From CAIYRG01 sp035632215 (GTDB taxonomy: Bacteria; Pseudomonadota; Alphaproteobacteria; Micropepsales; Micropepsaceae): a stretch of 23,662 nt of DNA. Below are positions 1 through 7,038 of the stretch, piece after piece. Location: NCBI GenBank assembly GCA_035632215.1, contig DASQHF010000103.1:1-23662 (forward strand). Reading direction: 5' to 3'. The notes beneath the pieces were generated by a model. The model did no database searches and had not been told where the DNA came from. It saw nothing but the letters and a program-made list of their open reading frames with translations. The translations under genes were made by a program, and so were the position numbers. How positions within the stretch are numbered: position 1 is the stretch's first letter; every line of letters begins with the position of its first letter.

Positions 1-63
1 GCGCGGGCCATGACACCTTTTTGGAGGAGATTTGACCTCTGGTTGGAGGGTGTGCAGGCGCGC

Positions 64-79
64 TTTGATCTGGATCAAA
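64..79. promoter_or_regulatory. FNR/FixK-type anaerobox
   Basis: The sequence TTTGATCTGGATCAAA is a perfect palindrome containing the consensus TTGAT-N4-ATCAA bound by FNR, FixK and FnrN regulators in alphaproteobacteria. Its centre is about 126 nt upstream of the DUF6152 start codon. A class II promoter on the plus strand would start near position 113, leaving a leader of about 85 nt. The site could equally serve a divergent minus-strand gene: an ATG with a weak AAGGTG ribosome site reads leftward from position 11 off the window edge, but only three codons are visible. The match is seen directly; the regulator and the direction are inferred. Confidence 0.7.
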
Positions 80-197
80 GATCAGAAAAGAAAGAAACCG
101 GTCGCGTAAAGCACAGAGGTCTTCTTTCACAACGCGCGATGCTTACGTCCTTCTTGAGTGCGGGATCATCCGCGCAAAGCAAAACCCGGAGGGATCT

Positions 198-602
198 ATG
201 AGGTTCAAAGCCGTTTCTTTAGGAGTCATCGCCGCCGCCTTCACTGTCAGTGCGGCTTCCGCTCATCACTCGTTCGCCATGTTCGACGCCGAGAAGTCGG
301 TGAAGCTCGAAGGGACGATCAAAGAGTTCCAGTGGACCAATCCGCATAGCTGGATCCTCTTGAACGTTCCGAACGCGCAAGGCGTCGAAGAGCAATGGGC
401 AATCGAGATGGGCGCGCCCGGCGGCTTGGCGCGCCAAGGCTGGGTGCCCAAGACCTTGACGCCCGGCATGAAGGTGAGCGCCGTCATTCATCCCTTGAAG
501 GATGGAACGCACGGCGGCCAGTTCATGGCCGTGACGCTTCCGGAGGGCAAGGTGATGGGCAATCCGAACGCCGCCGCGGGCGCCAACGCCGGCGCGAATT
601 AG
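198..602 (+). CDS. DUF6152 family secreted protein
   Basis: This 134-residue protein has a Sec signal peptide (residues 1-22, ending ASA) and the DUF6152 hallmark HHSFAMFD immediately after it, followed by the 'WTNPHSW' motif around residue 50. Its function is unknown. If the signal peptide is cut after ASA, the mature chain starts with two histidines (His23, His24), and His50 is a further candidate metal ligand. The C-terminal tail is a short Asn/Ala/Gly-rich stretch. A GGAGGG ribosome site lies 4 nt before the ATG and fixes the start. The anaerobox at 64-79 suggests oxygen-dependent expression. The family assignment is confident; any metal role is inference. Confidence 0.85.
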   Translation: MRFKAVSLGVIAAAFTVSAASAHHSFAMFDAEKSVKLEGTIKEFQWTNPHSWILLNVPNAQGVEEQWAIEMGAPGGLARQGWVPKTLTPGMKVSAVIHPLKDGTHGGQFMAVTLPEGKVMGNPNAAAGANAGAN

Positions 603-609
603 TTGGACA

Positions 610-651
610 CCGCCCTCCCCCTCTCTCCTCGTTCGAGAGAGGGGAGGGCGG
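610..651. repeat. REP-like GC-rich palindrome, possible terminator
   Basis: The left arm at 610-627 (CCGCCCTCCCCCTCTCTC) pairs with the right arm at 635-651, with one bulged C and a 7-nt loop. This makes a very stable hairpin 8 nt after the DUF6152 stop. No U-tract follows, so it is not a textbook intrinsic terminator. The 'CCCTCTCTC...GAGAGAGGGG' layout resembles dispersed intergenic palindromes found in many copies in high-GC proteobacteria. It could also stabilise the 3' end of the upstream mRNA. Confidence 0.55.
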
Positions 652-778
652 GCTTGGCTGTCTCGCCGTTTTATTCCCGCAGAGCCGCTCCGTTGCGAAA
701 AATTTATCCGTGCAGGAGCACAATTCCCGGCTCATAATCCGTCCGAAACAGCGAATCTCTCCAAGGAGGGAGCGCAGC

Positions 779-1159
779 ATGAAACGGAAGAACACAATCC
801 TCGCGGCGGCGGCTCTTGCGATCACGCTTGCCGCCCAGCCCGTGCTGGCCGCGGGCGAGTCTTGCGCCCAGATCAGCCGAATCTTGTCCATGCAGGTGCT
901 CGACCGCAACACGATACTTGTGACCCTGCTCGATTACACCCAATACACCGTGCATATGCGCGGCGCCTGTATTGGTCTTGATCGGAACGCGTTGCACTTG
1001 AGCTTCCGCCCGCTCACGCAAAGTACGGTTGCCTGCATCGGCGCCGGCGACACGGTGAGCTACAACCTTCCTGGAGAGAACACGCCAGTGAGGGTCCGTG
1101 GTTCGACGCAGACGCCGTGCTTCGTGGGGAGCGTGACGCCAGGCGCGCCCGCGCGCTAG
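779..1159 (+). CDS. DUF6491-like small secreted cysteine protein
   Basis: This is a 126-residue protein with a clear signal peptide (about residues 1-24, LAAQPVLAA). The mature part has four cysteines, in the contexts SCAQ, GACIGL, VACIGAG and TPCFVG, and a 'VLDRNTILV' strand. That pattern resembles the DUF6491 family of small periplasmic beta proteins, probably with two disulfides. The start is set by AGGAGGGAG about 7 nt upstream; the frame is open further upstream, but that extension lacks a ribosome site and runs into the previous gene. The stop codon is 2 nt from the stop of the convergent peroxiredoxin gene. No function is known; the family match is from pattern memory. Confidence 0.75.
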   Translation: MKRKNTILAAAALAITLAAQPVLAAGESCAQISRILSMQVLDRNTILVTLLDYTQYTVHMRGACIGLDRNALHLSFRPLTQSTVACIGAGDTVSYNLPGENTPVRVRGSTQTPCFVGSVTPGAPAR

Positions 1160-1161
1160 GA

Positions 1162-1707
1162 CTACTTCGCGTCCTTATGCGCGTCAGCCCAGGCGGTGAC
1201 GGCGGCGAGCGTGTTGCCGACGTGATGCTCAGGATCCAGCGCATGATAGGCGTAAAGGATATTGCCCTCGGGCGAGATCACATAGGACGTGCGGTCGGCA
1301 AGCTTCAAGAAAGACGACAGCACCGCGTCATAGGAGCGCGTGATGTTCCCTGTCGGATCGGCGGCCACGGGAAACGCGCTGCGGCATTCGGTGACCGAGA
1401 ATCGGTCGAGCACCGAGATGCGATCGCGCGAAACGCCGATGACGGTTGCGCCAAGGGCCTCAAACTTAGGTACCGCTTCGGCGAACTCGTGCGCTTCGAC
1501 CGTACAGCCGGGCGTGAACGCGGCCGGATAGAAGTAGAGCACCACGGGTCCTTTCTTCCGTGCATCGGCCAGCGAGAAGTCGAACTCCTTGCCGCCAAGA
1601 GTAGCGCGCGTGCTGAAGTCGGGTGCGTTCGCTCCGGCTTTGAGCTGCGCGTAGGCCGGCGAGGCGATAGCGAGTGCGAGTCCAAGAGCAGCGGCGAAAC
1701 TTTTCAT
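1162..1707 (-). CDS. Exported peroxiredoxin, BCP/PrxQ type
   Basis: This 181-residue thiol peroxidase carries a signal peptide (residues 1-20, ending AYA) and so should act in the periplasm, unlike ordinary cytoplasmic Bcp. The peroxidatic site PxxxTxxC is intact (P61, T65, C68 in 'FTPGCTV'). The usual resolving cysteine five residues later is a histidine (His73), while Cys108 sits where PrxQ enzymes with a resolving cysteine in helix 3 place theirs. An AGAGAGG ribosome site overlaps the stop of the upstream gene, whose end is 11 nt away, so the two are very likely co-transcribed and coupled. It should reduce H2O2 or organic peroxides using thiol reductants; the actual electron donor is unknown. 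Confidence 0.88.
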   Translation of the reverse strand: MKSFAAALGLALAIASPAYAQLKAGANAPDFSTRATLGGKEFDFSLADARKKGPVVLYFYPAAFTPGCTVEAHEFAEAVPKFEALGATVIGVSRDRISVLDRFSVTECRSAFPVAADPTGNITRSYDAVLSSFLKLADRTSYVISPEGNILYAYHALDPEHHVGNTLAAVTAWADAHKDAK

Positions 1708-1718
1708 GATTGCCTCTC

Positions 1719-2615
1719 TCAGAAGTCGGGGGTTTTGGCGACGGGGATCGCGGTCTCCTTGCCCGCATAATATTCGTGCGTGTTCTCGGCACAGACCGAT
1801 TCGGCCCAAGGATCGATCGGCCGCCGATAGGTCACCGTTCCGGACCACATGGCGTTCAGCATCCCGGGATCCTCGACACGGATTTCGAGCTGAAGTCCCT
1901 TGTCCTGGACGTCGGCGTTGATCTCGACCCCGTCGCCGTTCTCGCCTCGCACCGGACCGTTCTCGCGCTCACTGCGATCAGCGAATGCCCGCGCGGTCGC
2001 GGCATCGACGAGACGGAAGCGCTCGACCACATGCAGCGCCGGACTGAACGGCGTCCCCATAATGTCGGTCATGGGAAAGGGCCCGAGCTTGATGCCGACT
2101 GTGTCGACGACGAGCGTGTTGCCTTCATAGTGCCCAATCGAATCGCCGTACCACGAGGGTTTCAGGTTTCGGGGATGCGCCGCGTTGAGGCGCACATGAC
2201 GGAACTGATGATCGAACATGGTGAGGATCGTGACCCGATCCTTCTGCTGCAAGAGCTCGATCTCCTGGTTGTTCGACGAGCTGTAAGGCGGCGGGTAGGG
2301 GAGGCACTGGTTCGAGGGCTGGGGGAACGCCTCGTTCCGGACCGCATATTCGTTCAGCCGCTTCAAGATCGCGACGGCCTCGGGTTTCAAGATCGGATCG
2401 TCGGTGTCGGCCTTGAGCAAGCTTAAGTTGCTCGCGCCGGTCGGACGCTTGTTGAGGTTCTCAATGGGGCCGTGGCCCGACGCCGGCTTCTCGAAGGCGA
2501 GCGAGGTGCGCGCCCATTGCCCCGAGAAGTCGGGAATCCGATCCCTCTCCGTGGCGGCCGTCATCGTGGGCAGGAGCAGCGCAGCGATCGAAAGCTTGGT
2601 AATGAAATTCGACAT
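1719..2615 (-). CDS. Secreted 'SWYG..LVVDT' family protein, copy 1
   Basis: This 298-residue protein has a signal peptide (residues 1 to about 21), a 'PDFSGQW' motif just after it, and the core motifs 'FRHVRLN..HP', 'KPSWYGDS', 'YEGNTLVVDT' and 'HVVERF', then 'VCAENTHEYY' near the end. I recognise this as an uncharacterised exported family, probably beta-rich, that often occurs near DUF6152 genes. I do not know its activity. A TAAGGT ribosome site lies about 8 nt before the ATG. It is the first gene of a unit with the peroxiredoxin and is divergent from the M28 peptidase. A clear paralogue ends at 9889 in this window. Confidence 0.8.
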   Translation of the reverse strand: MSNFITKLSIAALLLPTMTAATERDRIPDFSGQWARTSLAFEKPASGHGPIENLNKRPTGASNLSLLKADTDDPILKPEAVAILKRLNEYAVRNEAFPQPSNQCLPYPPPYSSSNNQEIELLQQKDRVTILTMFDHQFRHVRLNAAHPRNLKPSWYGDSIGHYEGNTLVVDTVGIKLGPFPMTDIMGTPFSPALHVVERFRLVDAATARAFADRSERENGPVRGENGDGVEINADVQDKGLQLEIRVEDPGMLNAMWSGTVTYRRPIDPWAESVCAENTHEYYAGKETAIPVAKTPDF

Positions 2616-2656
2616 TCCCGTACCTTAAACAGCGCAAATCGGCGCAAAAACCATAG

Positions 2657-2677
2657 CATGAAACACAATGTGTCATG
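2657..2677. promoter_or_regulatory. Small palindrome in divergent promoter region
   Basis: The divergent spacer between the 'LVVDT' gene and the M28 peptidase (2616-2753) contains the 11-bp palindrome ACACAATGTGT at 2663-2673, bracketed by two CATG tetramers. A dyad in this position could be an operator controlling both genes. No regulator is encoded nearby and no clear -35/-10 pair could be assigned, so this is tentative. Confidence 0.25.
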
Positions 2678-2753
2678 GCCCGCCGGCGCCCTTTGGACAA
2701 GGCTGCGCCCGCGGGACTAAAATGCCGTTGCGACCTTAAGTTCCAGGGACACC

Positions 2754-5024
2754 ATGCGCCGCGTGCTCATGACCGGTTCGGTCCTTTTTGCCGTGCTAGG
2801 GATCAACCCCATCTCCGCGCAGACACCGCCGAGCGTCGATCTCGAGCGCCGCTTCGATCAGTCCATCAGCTCTTCCGAGATGGAGGGCTGGATGAAGACG
2901 ATGGCATCTGCGCCCAACCATGTCGGCTCCATCCACAACAAGGCGAATGCCGACACGATCCTTGCCCAGTTCAAATCCTGGGGTTGGGATGCGCATATCG
3001 AGACTTTCCAGGTGCTCTATCCGACGCCGCTTTCCGAGTCGCTTGAGCTCGTCGGTGGCCCGGCACCGTTCAAAGCGACGCTGACCGAAGCGCCGATTCC
3101 AGGCGATGCGACATCGGCAAAGACGAAAGACGAGCTGCCCGCCTATGTCGCCTATCAGGGCGACGGCGACGTCACCGCGCCGCTTGTCTATGTGAACTAT
3201 GGCATGCAGGAGGATTATAAGGCGCTCGAGCGCCTCGGCGTGTCGGTGCAAGGCAAGATCGTCATCGCGCGCTACGGACAGGGCTGGCGCGGCTTGAAGC
3301 CGCGGCTCGCGCAGGAACACGGCGCGGTCGGCGCGATCATCTATTCCGATCCGCGTGACGACGGCTATTCGGCCGAAGACGCGTATCCCAAAGGTCCGGC
3401 GCGGCCGGCGAACGGATTCCAGCGCGGCTCGGTCGCCGACATGACGCTATATCCGGGCGATCCGCTTACCCCGGGCGTTGGCGCGACCGCGAACGCGAAG
3501 CGGCTCACCAGGGCCGAAGCGCCGGCGCTCTTGAAAATTCCGACGTTGCCGATCTCGTATGCAGATGCAGAGCACTTTCTGACCGCGCTCGATGGACGCG
3601 TCGTGCCTCAAGCCTGGCGCGGCTCGCTTCCCATCACCTATCACGTAGGCGGCGGCGGCCAAGTGAAAGCGCATCTCGTTGTGAAATCCGAATGGGGCTT
3701 AAAGCCGATCTATGACGTCGTCGCGATGCTGAAAGGCAGCGACTACCCCGACCAATGGGTCATGCGCGGCAATCATCACGACGGCTGGGTGTTCGGCGCG
3801 GCCGATCCGTTGAGCGGACACATCGCCATGATGGCGGAGGCCAAGGCCATCGGCGCGCTCGCCAAGGCCGGCTGGCGCCCGCAGCGCACGCTCGTCTATC
3901 TGAGCTGGGACGCTGAAGAGCCGATGCTATTGGGCTCGACCGAATGGGCCGAGACGCACGAAGCCGAGCTAAAGCAAAAGGGCATTCTCTATGTCAATTC
4001 GGACGGCAACGGCCGCGGGTTCATGAATGTGGAGGGCAGTCATTCGCTCCAGCATCTGGTGAACCTCGTCGCGGCAGACGTGATGGATCCCGAAACGGGT
4101 GCGACCGTCGGCGCGAGGAAGCGCGCTCAGCTGGAGGTCCTCGGCAACGCGCCCGGCGCGAACGAAGATGCGCGCGACCGCGCCAAGCTCGCGCTCGATC
4201 CGGCCCATGACGTGCCGATCGAGGCGCTGGGCTCGGGGTCGGACTATTCGCCCTTCCTCCAGCACCTTGGCTTAGCGGCCTTGAATGTCGGCTATGGCGG
4301 CGAGGGCCAGGTCGGCGGCGTCTATCACTCGGCGTATGACACGTATGAATATTACAGCCGCTTCGGCGATCCGGGGTTCGTCTATGCCGCAGTCCTGGCG
4401 AAGACGGTCGGGCGAATTGTGCTGCGCACCGCGGACGCCGACGTGCCGCCCGTGCGTTATTCGGATTTCGCCGAAACGGTCGGCAGATATCTCGACCAGG
4501 TGAAGAAGCTTGCCGATACCAAGCGCGAGCAGGCAGAGGCCCAAGCGAAGATGCTCTCTTCGGGTGCTTTTCGCTTGGCCGACGATCCGACCAAGTCGAG
4601 CGGAATACCGACGGCCTTGAAATCCGTGCCGCATTTCAATTTTGCGCCGCTCGAGAACGCGGTTGATCGCTTGAAAACAAGCGCCAAGGCTTACGACACG
4701 GCGCTCGGCACGAAAGGCAAGGTGCTGCCGGAGAAGACCCGCGCGCAGCTCTTCGACCTCGCGCGGGAAACCGAGGAGACGCTTTTGTCCGACGTCGGCT
4801 TGCCGGAGCGGCCCTGGTACAAGAACCTCATCTACGCACCGGGCCGCTACACGGGCTACGACGCGAAAACGCTTCCGGGCGTGCGTGAGGCGGTCGAAGA
4901 GGAGCGTTGGAGCGACGTCGACCGCTATTCACTGCTCACCGCGCAGGCGCTGAACGCGTACGCAGACAGGCTCGATCAGGGCGTGCGCATGATGAGCGGG
5001 CCAACGACCGCGCAAGCGAACTGA
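2754..5024 (+). CDS. Secreted M28 metallopeptidase, glutamate carboxypeptidase II-like
   Basis: This 756-residue protein has a signal peptide (about residues 1-23), a PA-like insert (about 150-300, with 'GKIVIARYG' and 'GAVGAIIYSDP'), an M28 zinc-peptidase core (about 315-580) and a transferrin-receptor-like dimerisation domain at the C terminus. The order and length match human GCPII/PSMA. All expected active-site residues are visible: His341 and Asp351 in 'NHHDGWVFGAADP', catalytic Glu388 with Glu389 in 'SWDAEEP', Asp417 in 'NSDGN' and His525 in 'VYHSAYDTYE'. It should cut a C-terminal residue, often glutamate or aspartate, from small peptides in the periplasm or outside the cell; the substrate is not visible from sequence. 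The ribosome site is weak (CCAGGG). It converges on the lipoprotein gene at 5061. Confidence 0.93.
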   Translation: MRRVLMTGSVLFAVLGINPISAQTPPSVDLERRFDQSISSSEMEGWMKTMASAPNHVGSIHNKANADTILAQFKSWGWDAHIETFQVLYPTPLSESLELVGGPAPFKATLTEAPIPGDATSAKTKDELPAYVAYQGDGDVTAPLVYVNYGMQEDYKALERLGVSVQGKIVIARYGQGWRGLKPRLAQEHGAVGAIIYSDPRDDGYSAEDAYPKGPARPANGFQRGSVADMTLYPGDPLTPGVGATANAKRLTRAEAPALLKIPTLPISYADAEHFLTALDGRVVPQAWRGSLPITYHVGGGGQVKAHLVVKSEWGLKPIYDVVAMLKGSDYPDQWVMRGNHHDGWVFGAADPLSGHIAMMAEAKAIGALAKAGWRPQRTLVYLSWDAEEPMLLGSTEWAETHEAELKQKGILYVNSDGNGRGFMNVEGSHSLQHLVNLVAADVMDPETGATVGARKRAQLEVLGNAPGANEDARDRAKLALDPAHDVPIEALGSGSDYSPFLQHLGLAALNVGYGGEGQVGGVYHSAYDTYEYYSRFGDPGFVYAAVLAKTVGRIVLRTADADVPPVRYSDFAETVGRYLDQVKKLADTKREQAEAQAKMLSSGAFRLADDPTKSSGIPTALKSVPHFNFAPLENAVDRLKTSAKAYDTALGTKGKVLPEKTRAQLFDLARETEETLLSDVGLPERPWYKNLIYAPGRYTGYDAKTLPGVREAVEEERWSDVDRYSLLTAQALNAYADRLDQGVRMMSGPTTAQAN

Positions 5025-5060
5025 ATGGATAGACCGGGAATGGCTAGGTCCCCAAAGGAG

Positions 5061-5711
5061 CTATCTTTTCAGCGACGCGGCGATTAGCTGTGCGATTATG
5101 GGTTCGGCCGCGCGGAAACCTTCGGCTGCAAGTTGCGGATTGTCGAAGAGCGCTTTGGAAGTCTTGAAGTAGTATTTCGGATCTGGCCGTATAAGGATCG
5201 TTCCGTCGATCGGCTTTAAGGAATTGTTGCGGTAAACGTACGCTCCTCGAAATAATGTCTTCTTGGTACTCGAATCCGTCAATGTTGCCACCGCTGTGAA
5301 TTCTGGTTCGAAATCTCCGCCGTGGGCCGCATAGAGTGCTGTGGCAGCAGGAGGGAATCCTAGCAGCTGCACATCGAGTGTAGCGTCCGCATTTGCGCTA
5401 CCGCCTTCGACAACCTTATAGCCGTCGTTTCGAAGGCCTTGTGCGATGGCAGCCGCCAGTTCGGTTCCCAAATGCAAACTTTGTCGTTCCATCAAAGTCG
5501 GAAACTCATCATATCCGCTCGGTCGTGCGGGGATCGGAGTTAAGATGAGAAAATCAAGAGCATCAAAGCCCGGTTCGTTGAATCCGGAAAGGCTTATCGT
5601 TTGGACGCGTGCCGCGTCCGAGGGTGAGATTGCTGTAACGCAACCTGAGCACAGGATCGCAATGAAGACGACCGATCCTGCCAAACGGATAGAACCCTCG
5701 AGCGCAAACAT
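5061..5711 (-). CDS. Putative lipoprotein, unknown function
   Basis: The 216-residue product has a type II signal peptide whose lipobox LCSGC places the lipidated cysteine at residue 24. The mature part contains 'ADATLDVQLLGF' followed by strands such as 'EFTAVATLTDSSTKKTLFRG', a layout common in small envelope lipoproteins that bind or assemble with other envelope parts, but I cannot name a family. A strong AAGGGGGGG ribosome site about 6 nt upstream fixes the start. The gene is less GC-rich than its neighbours, as are the next two genes, suggesting a separate history. It is divergent from the lipoprotein gene at 6109. Confidence 0.7.
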   Translation of the reverse strand: MFALEGSIRLAGSVVFIAILCSGCVTAISPSDAARVQTISLSGFNEPGFDALDFLILTPIPARPSGYDEFPTLMERQSLHLGTELAAAIAQGLRNDGYKVVEGGSANADATLDVQLLGFPPAATALYAAHGGDFEPEFTAVATLTDSSTKKTLFRGAYVYRNNSLKPIDGTILIRPDPKYYFKTSKALFDNPQLAAEGFRAAEPIIAQLIAASLKR

Positions 5712-6108
5712 TTTCGCCCCCCCTTTGTCTTCCCAATAGAACGATATGGTTTCGGCGTATAGTGGCCCAATCGGTCTCCGAAGCGAATCGCCGACGATTC
5801 CGGTGCCCGACTCACGAAGGCACCGCTCCCGATCTGCTTCTGGCGGAAGTCGGCAACCAGCGTGGGTTAAGAAACGTCATCCACACTTCGCTAATTTGTT
5901 TACCCAACACGTCGCCATGCCTGCGACTTGCTGGCTGCGCAAAACCGAATATCCGAAGCACTTCCGGTATGAAATCATCCCCTCCTATTCGCTAAGGGGC
6001 GTTGCTTTTGACGGCCGAGTTGTACAATACTCGAACGTCTCCGCTGTCCTTTCGAGGGGAACTGCGATAGCGGGTTGTGGGACGCTTTGTCCCAATGCGG
6101 GGGCGACT
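5712..6108. other. Intergenic gap, no supported gene
   Basis: This divergent spacer of nearly 400 bases is AT-richer than most of the window. The frame of the downstream lipoprotein is open upstream to position 5746, but that extension lacks a ribosome site and reads like untranslated DNA. It must hold the promoters of the lipoprotein genes on both sides. A -10-like TACAAT at 6023-6028 is the only candidate element I see, and it has no good -35 partner. Confidence 0.5.
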
Positions 6109-6513
6109 GTGCATTTTCGAAACGTCGGCCGGCGTCAGCTGTGCAGTGCAGTGGTTTGCGCTGTCTTGTTAGGCGGATGCGCCTTCGATGTGATCAGCAT
6201 CAGACAGATGCCTGCGAATTTTCAATCGACGCCGGATTCGCAGCAGAATTGGACTCTGGCTCAGGACATGAAGGTCAAGCTGAGACAGGGATTCGCAAGC
6301 AATCTTAAGAAAGGCACCGTCTGGAAGCAGGTGGGGCATATCGAGCAGGGAGATGTATTCCGAACTGGTGACCAAGTGGTCACGGTCGAGGCATCGAACC
6401 AGTACGAAGCCTATCTCGTGGTGAACAACGGCATGGCGATGGGCTTTTACCTTCCGGTGGAGAAGACATTCACGGCGGCCGATCCACCGATCGCCATTAA
6501 GACCACGCCGTGA
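6109..6513 (+). CDS. Putative lipoprotein with small beta domain
   Basis: Starting at a GTG preceded by GGGGGCG, this gives a 134-residue protein with a signal peptide and lipobox 'LLGGC' (cysteine about residue 24). The remainder is one small domain with alternating strands ('GTVWKQVGHIEQGDVFRTGDQ', 'VVTVEASNQYEAYLVV', 'MGFYLPVEKTF'), perhaps SH3- or OB-like. I do not recognise the family. The lipobox position is what favours this start over the longer open frame. The DUF2846-like lipoprotein follows 47 nt later on the same strand, so the two may form an operon. Base composition is lower in GC than the flanking genes. Confidence 0.65.
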   Translation: MHFRNVGRRQLCSAVVCAVLLGGCAFDVISIRQMPANFQSTPDSQQNWTLAQDMKVKLRQGFASNLKKGTVWKQVGHIEQGDVFRTGDQVVTVEASNQYEAYLVVNNGMAMGFYLPVEKTFTAADPPIAIKTTP

Positions 6514-6560
6514 ATCGGAATCGGTTGCAATCAAGTAGTTAGAAGCTAGAGGGGGCTAGG

Positions 6561-7001
6561 ATGAAACTGGGGCGTTTCACAAGGTTGACTGCGGTAGGCG
6601 CGATCGCGCTGTTTCTAGCGGGATGTGCCACCAGCGGTCCGACATTCATGGAGATGCAGACAAGTTCGAAACCGATTGCGGCGAACAGTGGACGTATTTA
6701 CGTCTACCGCACATCGGCGCTGGGGGCTGCCTTACAGCCGTCGGTGAAATTGGACGGCATGACGGTCGGTGATGCCGTTCCCGAGGGATATTTCTTCGTC
6801 GATCGCCCCGCGGGCACGTACAAGCTCAGCACTGCGACCGAAGTCGATCGTACTGTAAGCTTGACACTTAATTCCGGCGAAGTCCGCTATGTACGGCTCG
6901 ATGTGTCTTTCGGATTCTTTGTCGGCCACATTTCGCCGGTATTGGTAGATACCGCTGAGGCCGAAAAAGAGATCCAGAAACTCCATTTCACGGGCAAATA
7001 A
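6561..7001 (+). CDS. DUF2846-like lipoprotein
   Basis: The 146-residue product has a signal peptide and lipobox 'LAGC' (cysteine at about residue 22), then the DUF2846 pattern: 'GRIYVYR', a 'VKLDG' strand, 'GYFFVDRPAGTYKLS', 'TLNSGEVRYVRLD' and a C-terminal 'VDTAEAEKEI' segment. DUF2846 proteins are small exported beta-sandwich proteins of unknown role, often found in twos or threes. A GAGGGGG ribosome site lies about 6 nt upstream. It follows the lipoprotein at 6109 in the same direction and converges on the cupin gene. Confidence 0.8.
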   Translation: MKLGRFTRLTAVGAIALFLAGCATSGPTFMEMQTSSKPIAANSGRIYVYRTSALGAALQPSVKLDGMTVGDAVPEGYFFVDRPAGTYKLSTATEVDRTVSLTLNSGEVRYVRLDVSFGFFVGHISPVLVDTAEAEKEIQKLHFTGK

Positions 7002-7019
7002 TGTCTGGGGGGAGGGTTT

Positions 7020-7038
7020 GGTAACAGGCGAGGTTACC
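7020..7038. terminator. Inverted repeat between convergent genes
   Basis: GGTAAC at 7020-7025 and GTTACC at 7033-7038 form a perfect 6-bp stem with a 7-nt loop, overlapping the stop codon of the cupin gene in the convergent gap. No T-run follows on either strand, so a bidirectional terminator role is only possible. Confidence 0.3.

Noticed and set aside
10..201. 63-codon plus-strand frame at the left edge
   Set aside because: It spans the anaerobox and overlaps the DUF6152 start; no ribosome site or protein-like pattern.
395..778. Upstream extension of the DUF6491-like gene
   Set aside because: It overlaps the DUF6152 gene and the palindrome; a strong ribosome site and signal peptide place the start at 779.
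5717..5723. Run of seven C before the lipoprotein start as a phase-variable tract
   Set aside because: It is short and is simply the complement of a strong G-rich ribosome site; nothing indicates variation.
5746..6108. Upstream extension of the lipoprotein at 6109
   Set aside because: It would bury the lipoprotein signal peptide about 120 residues into the chain.
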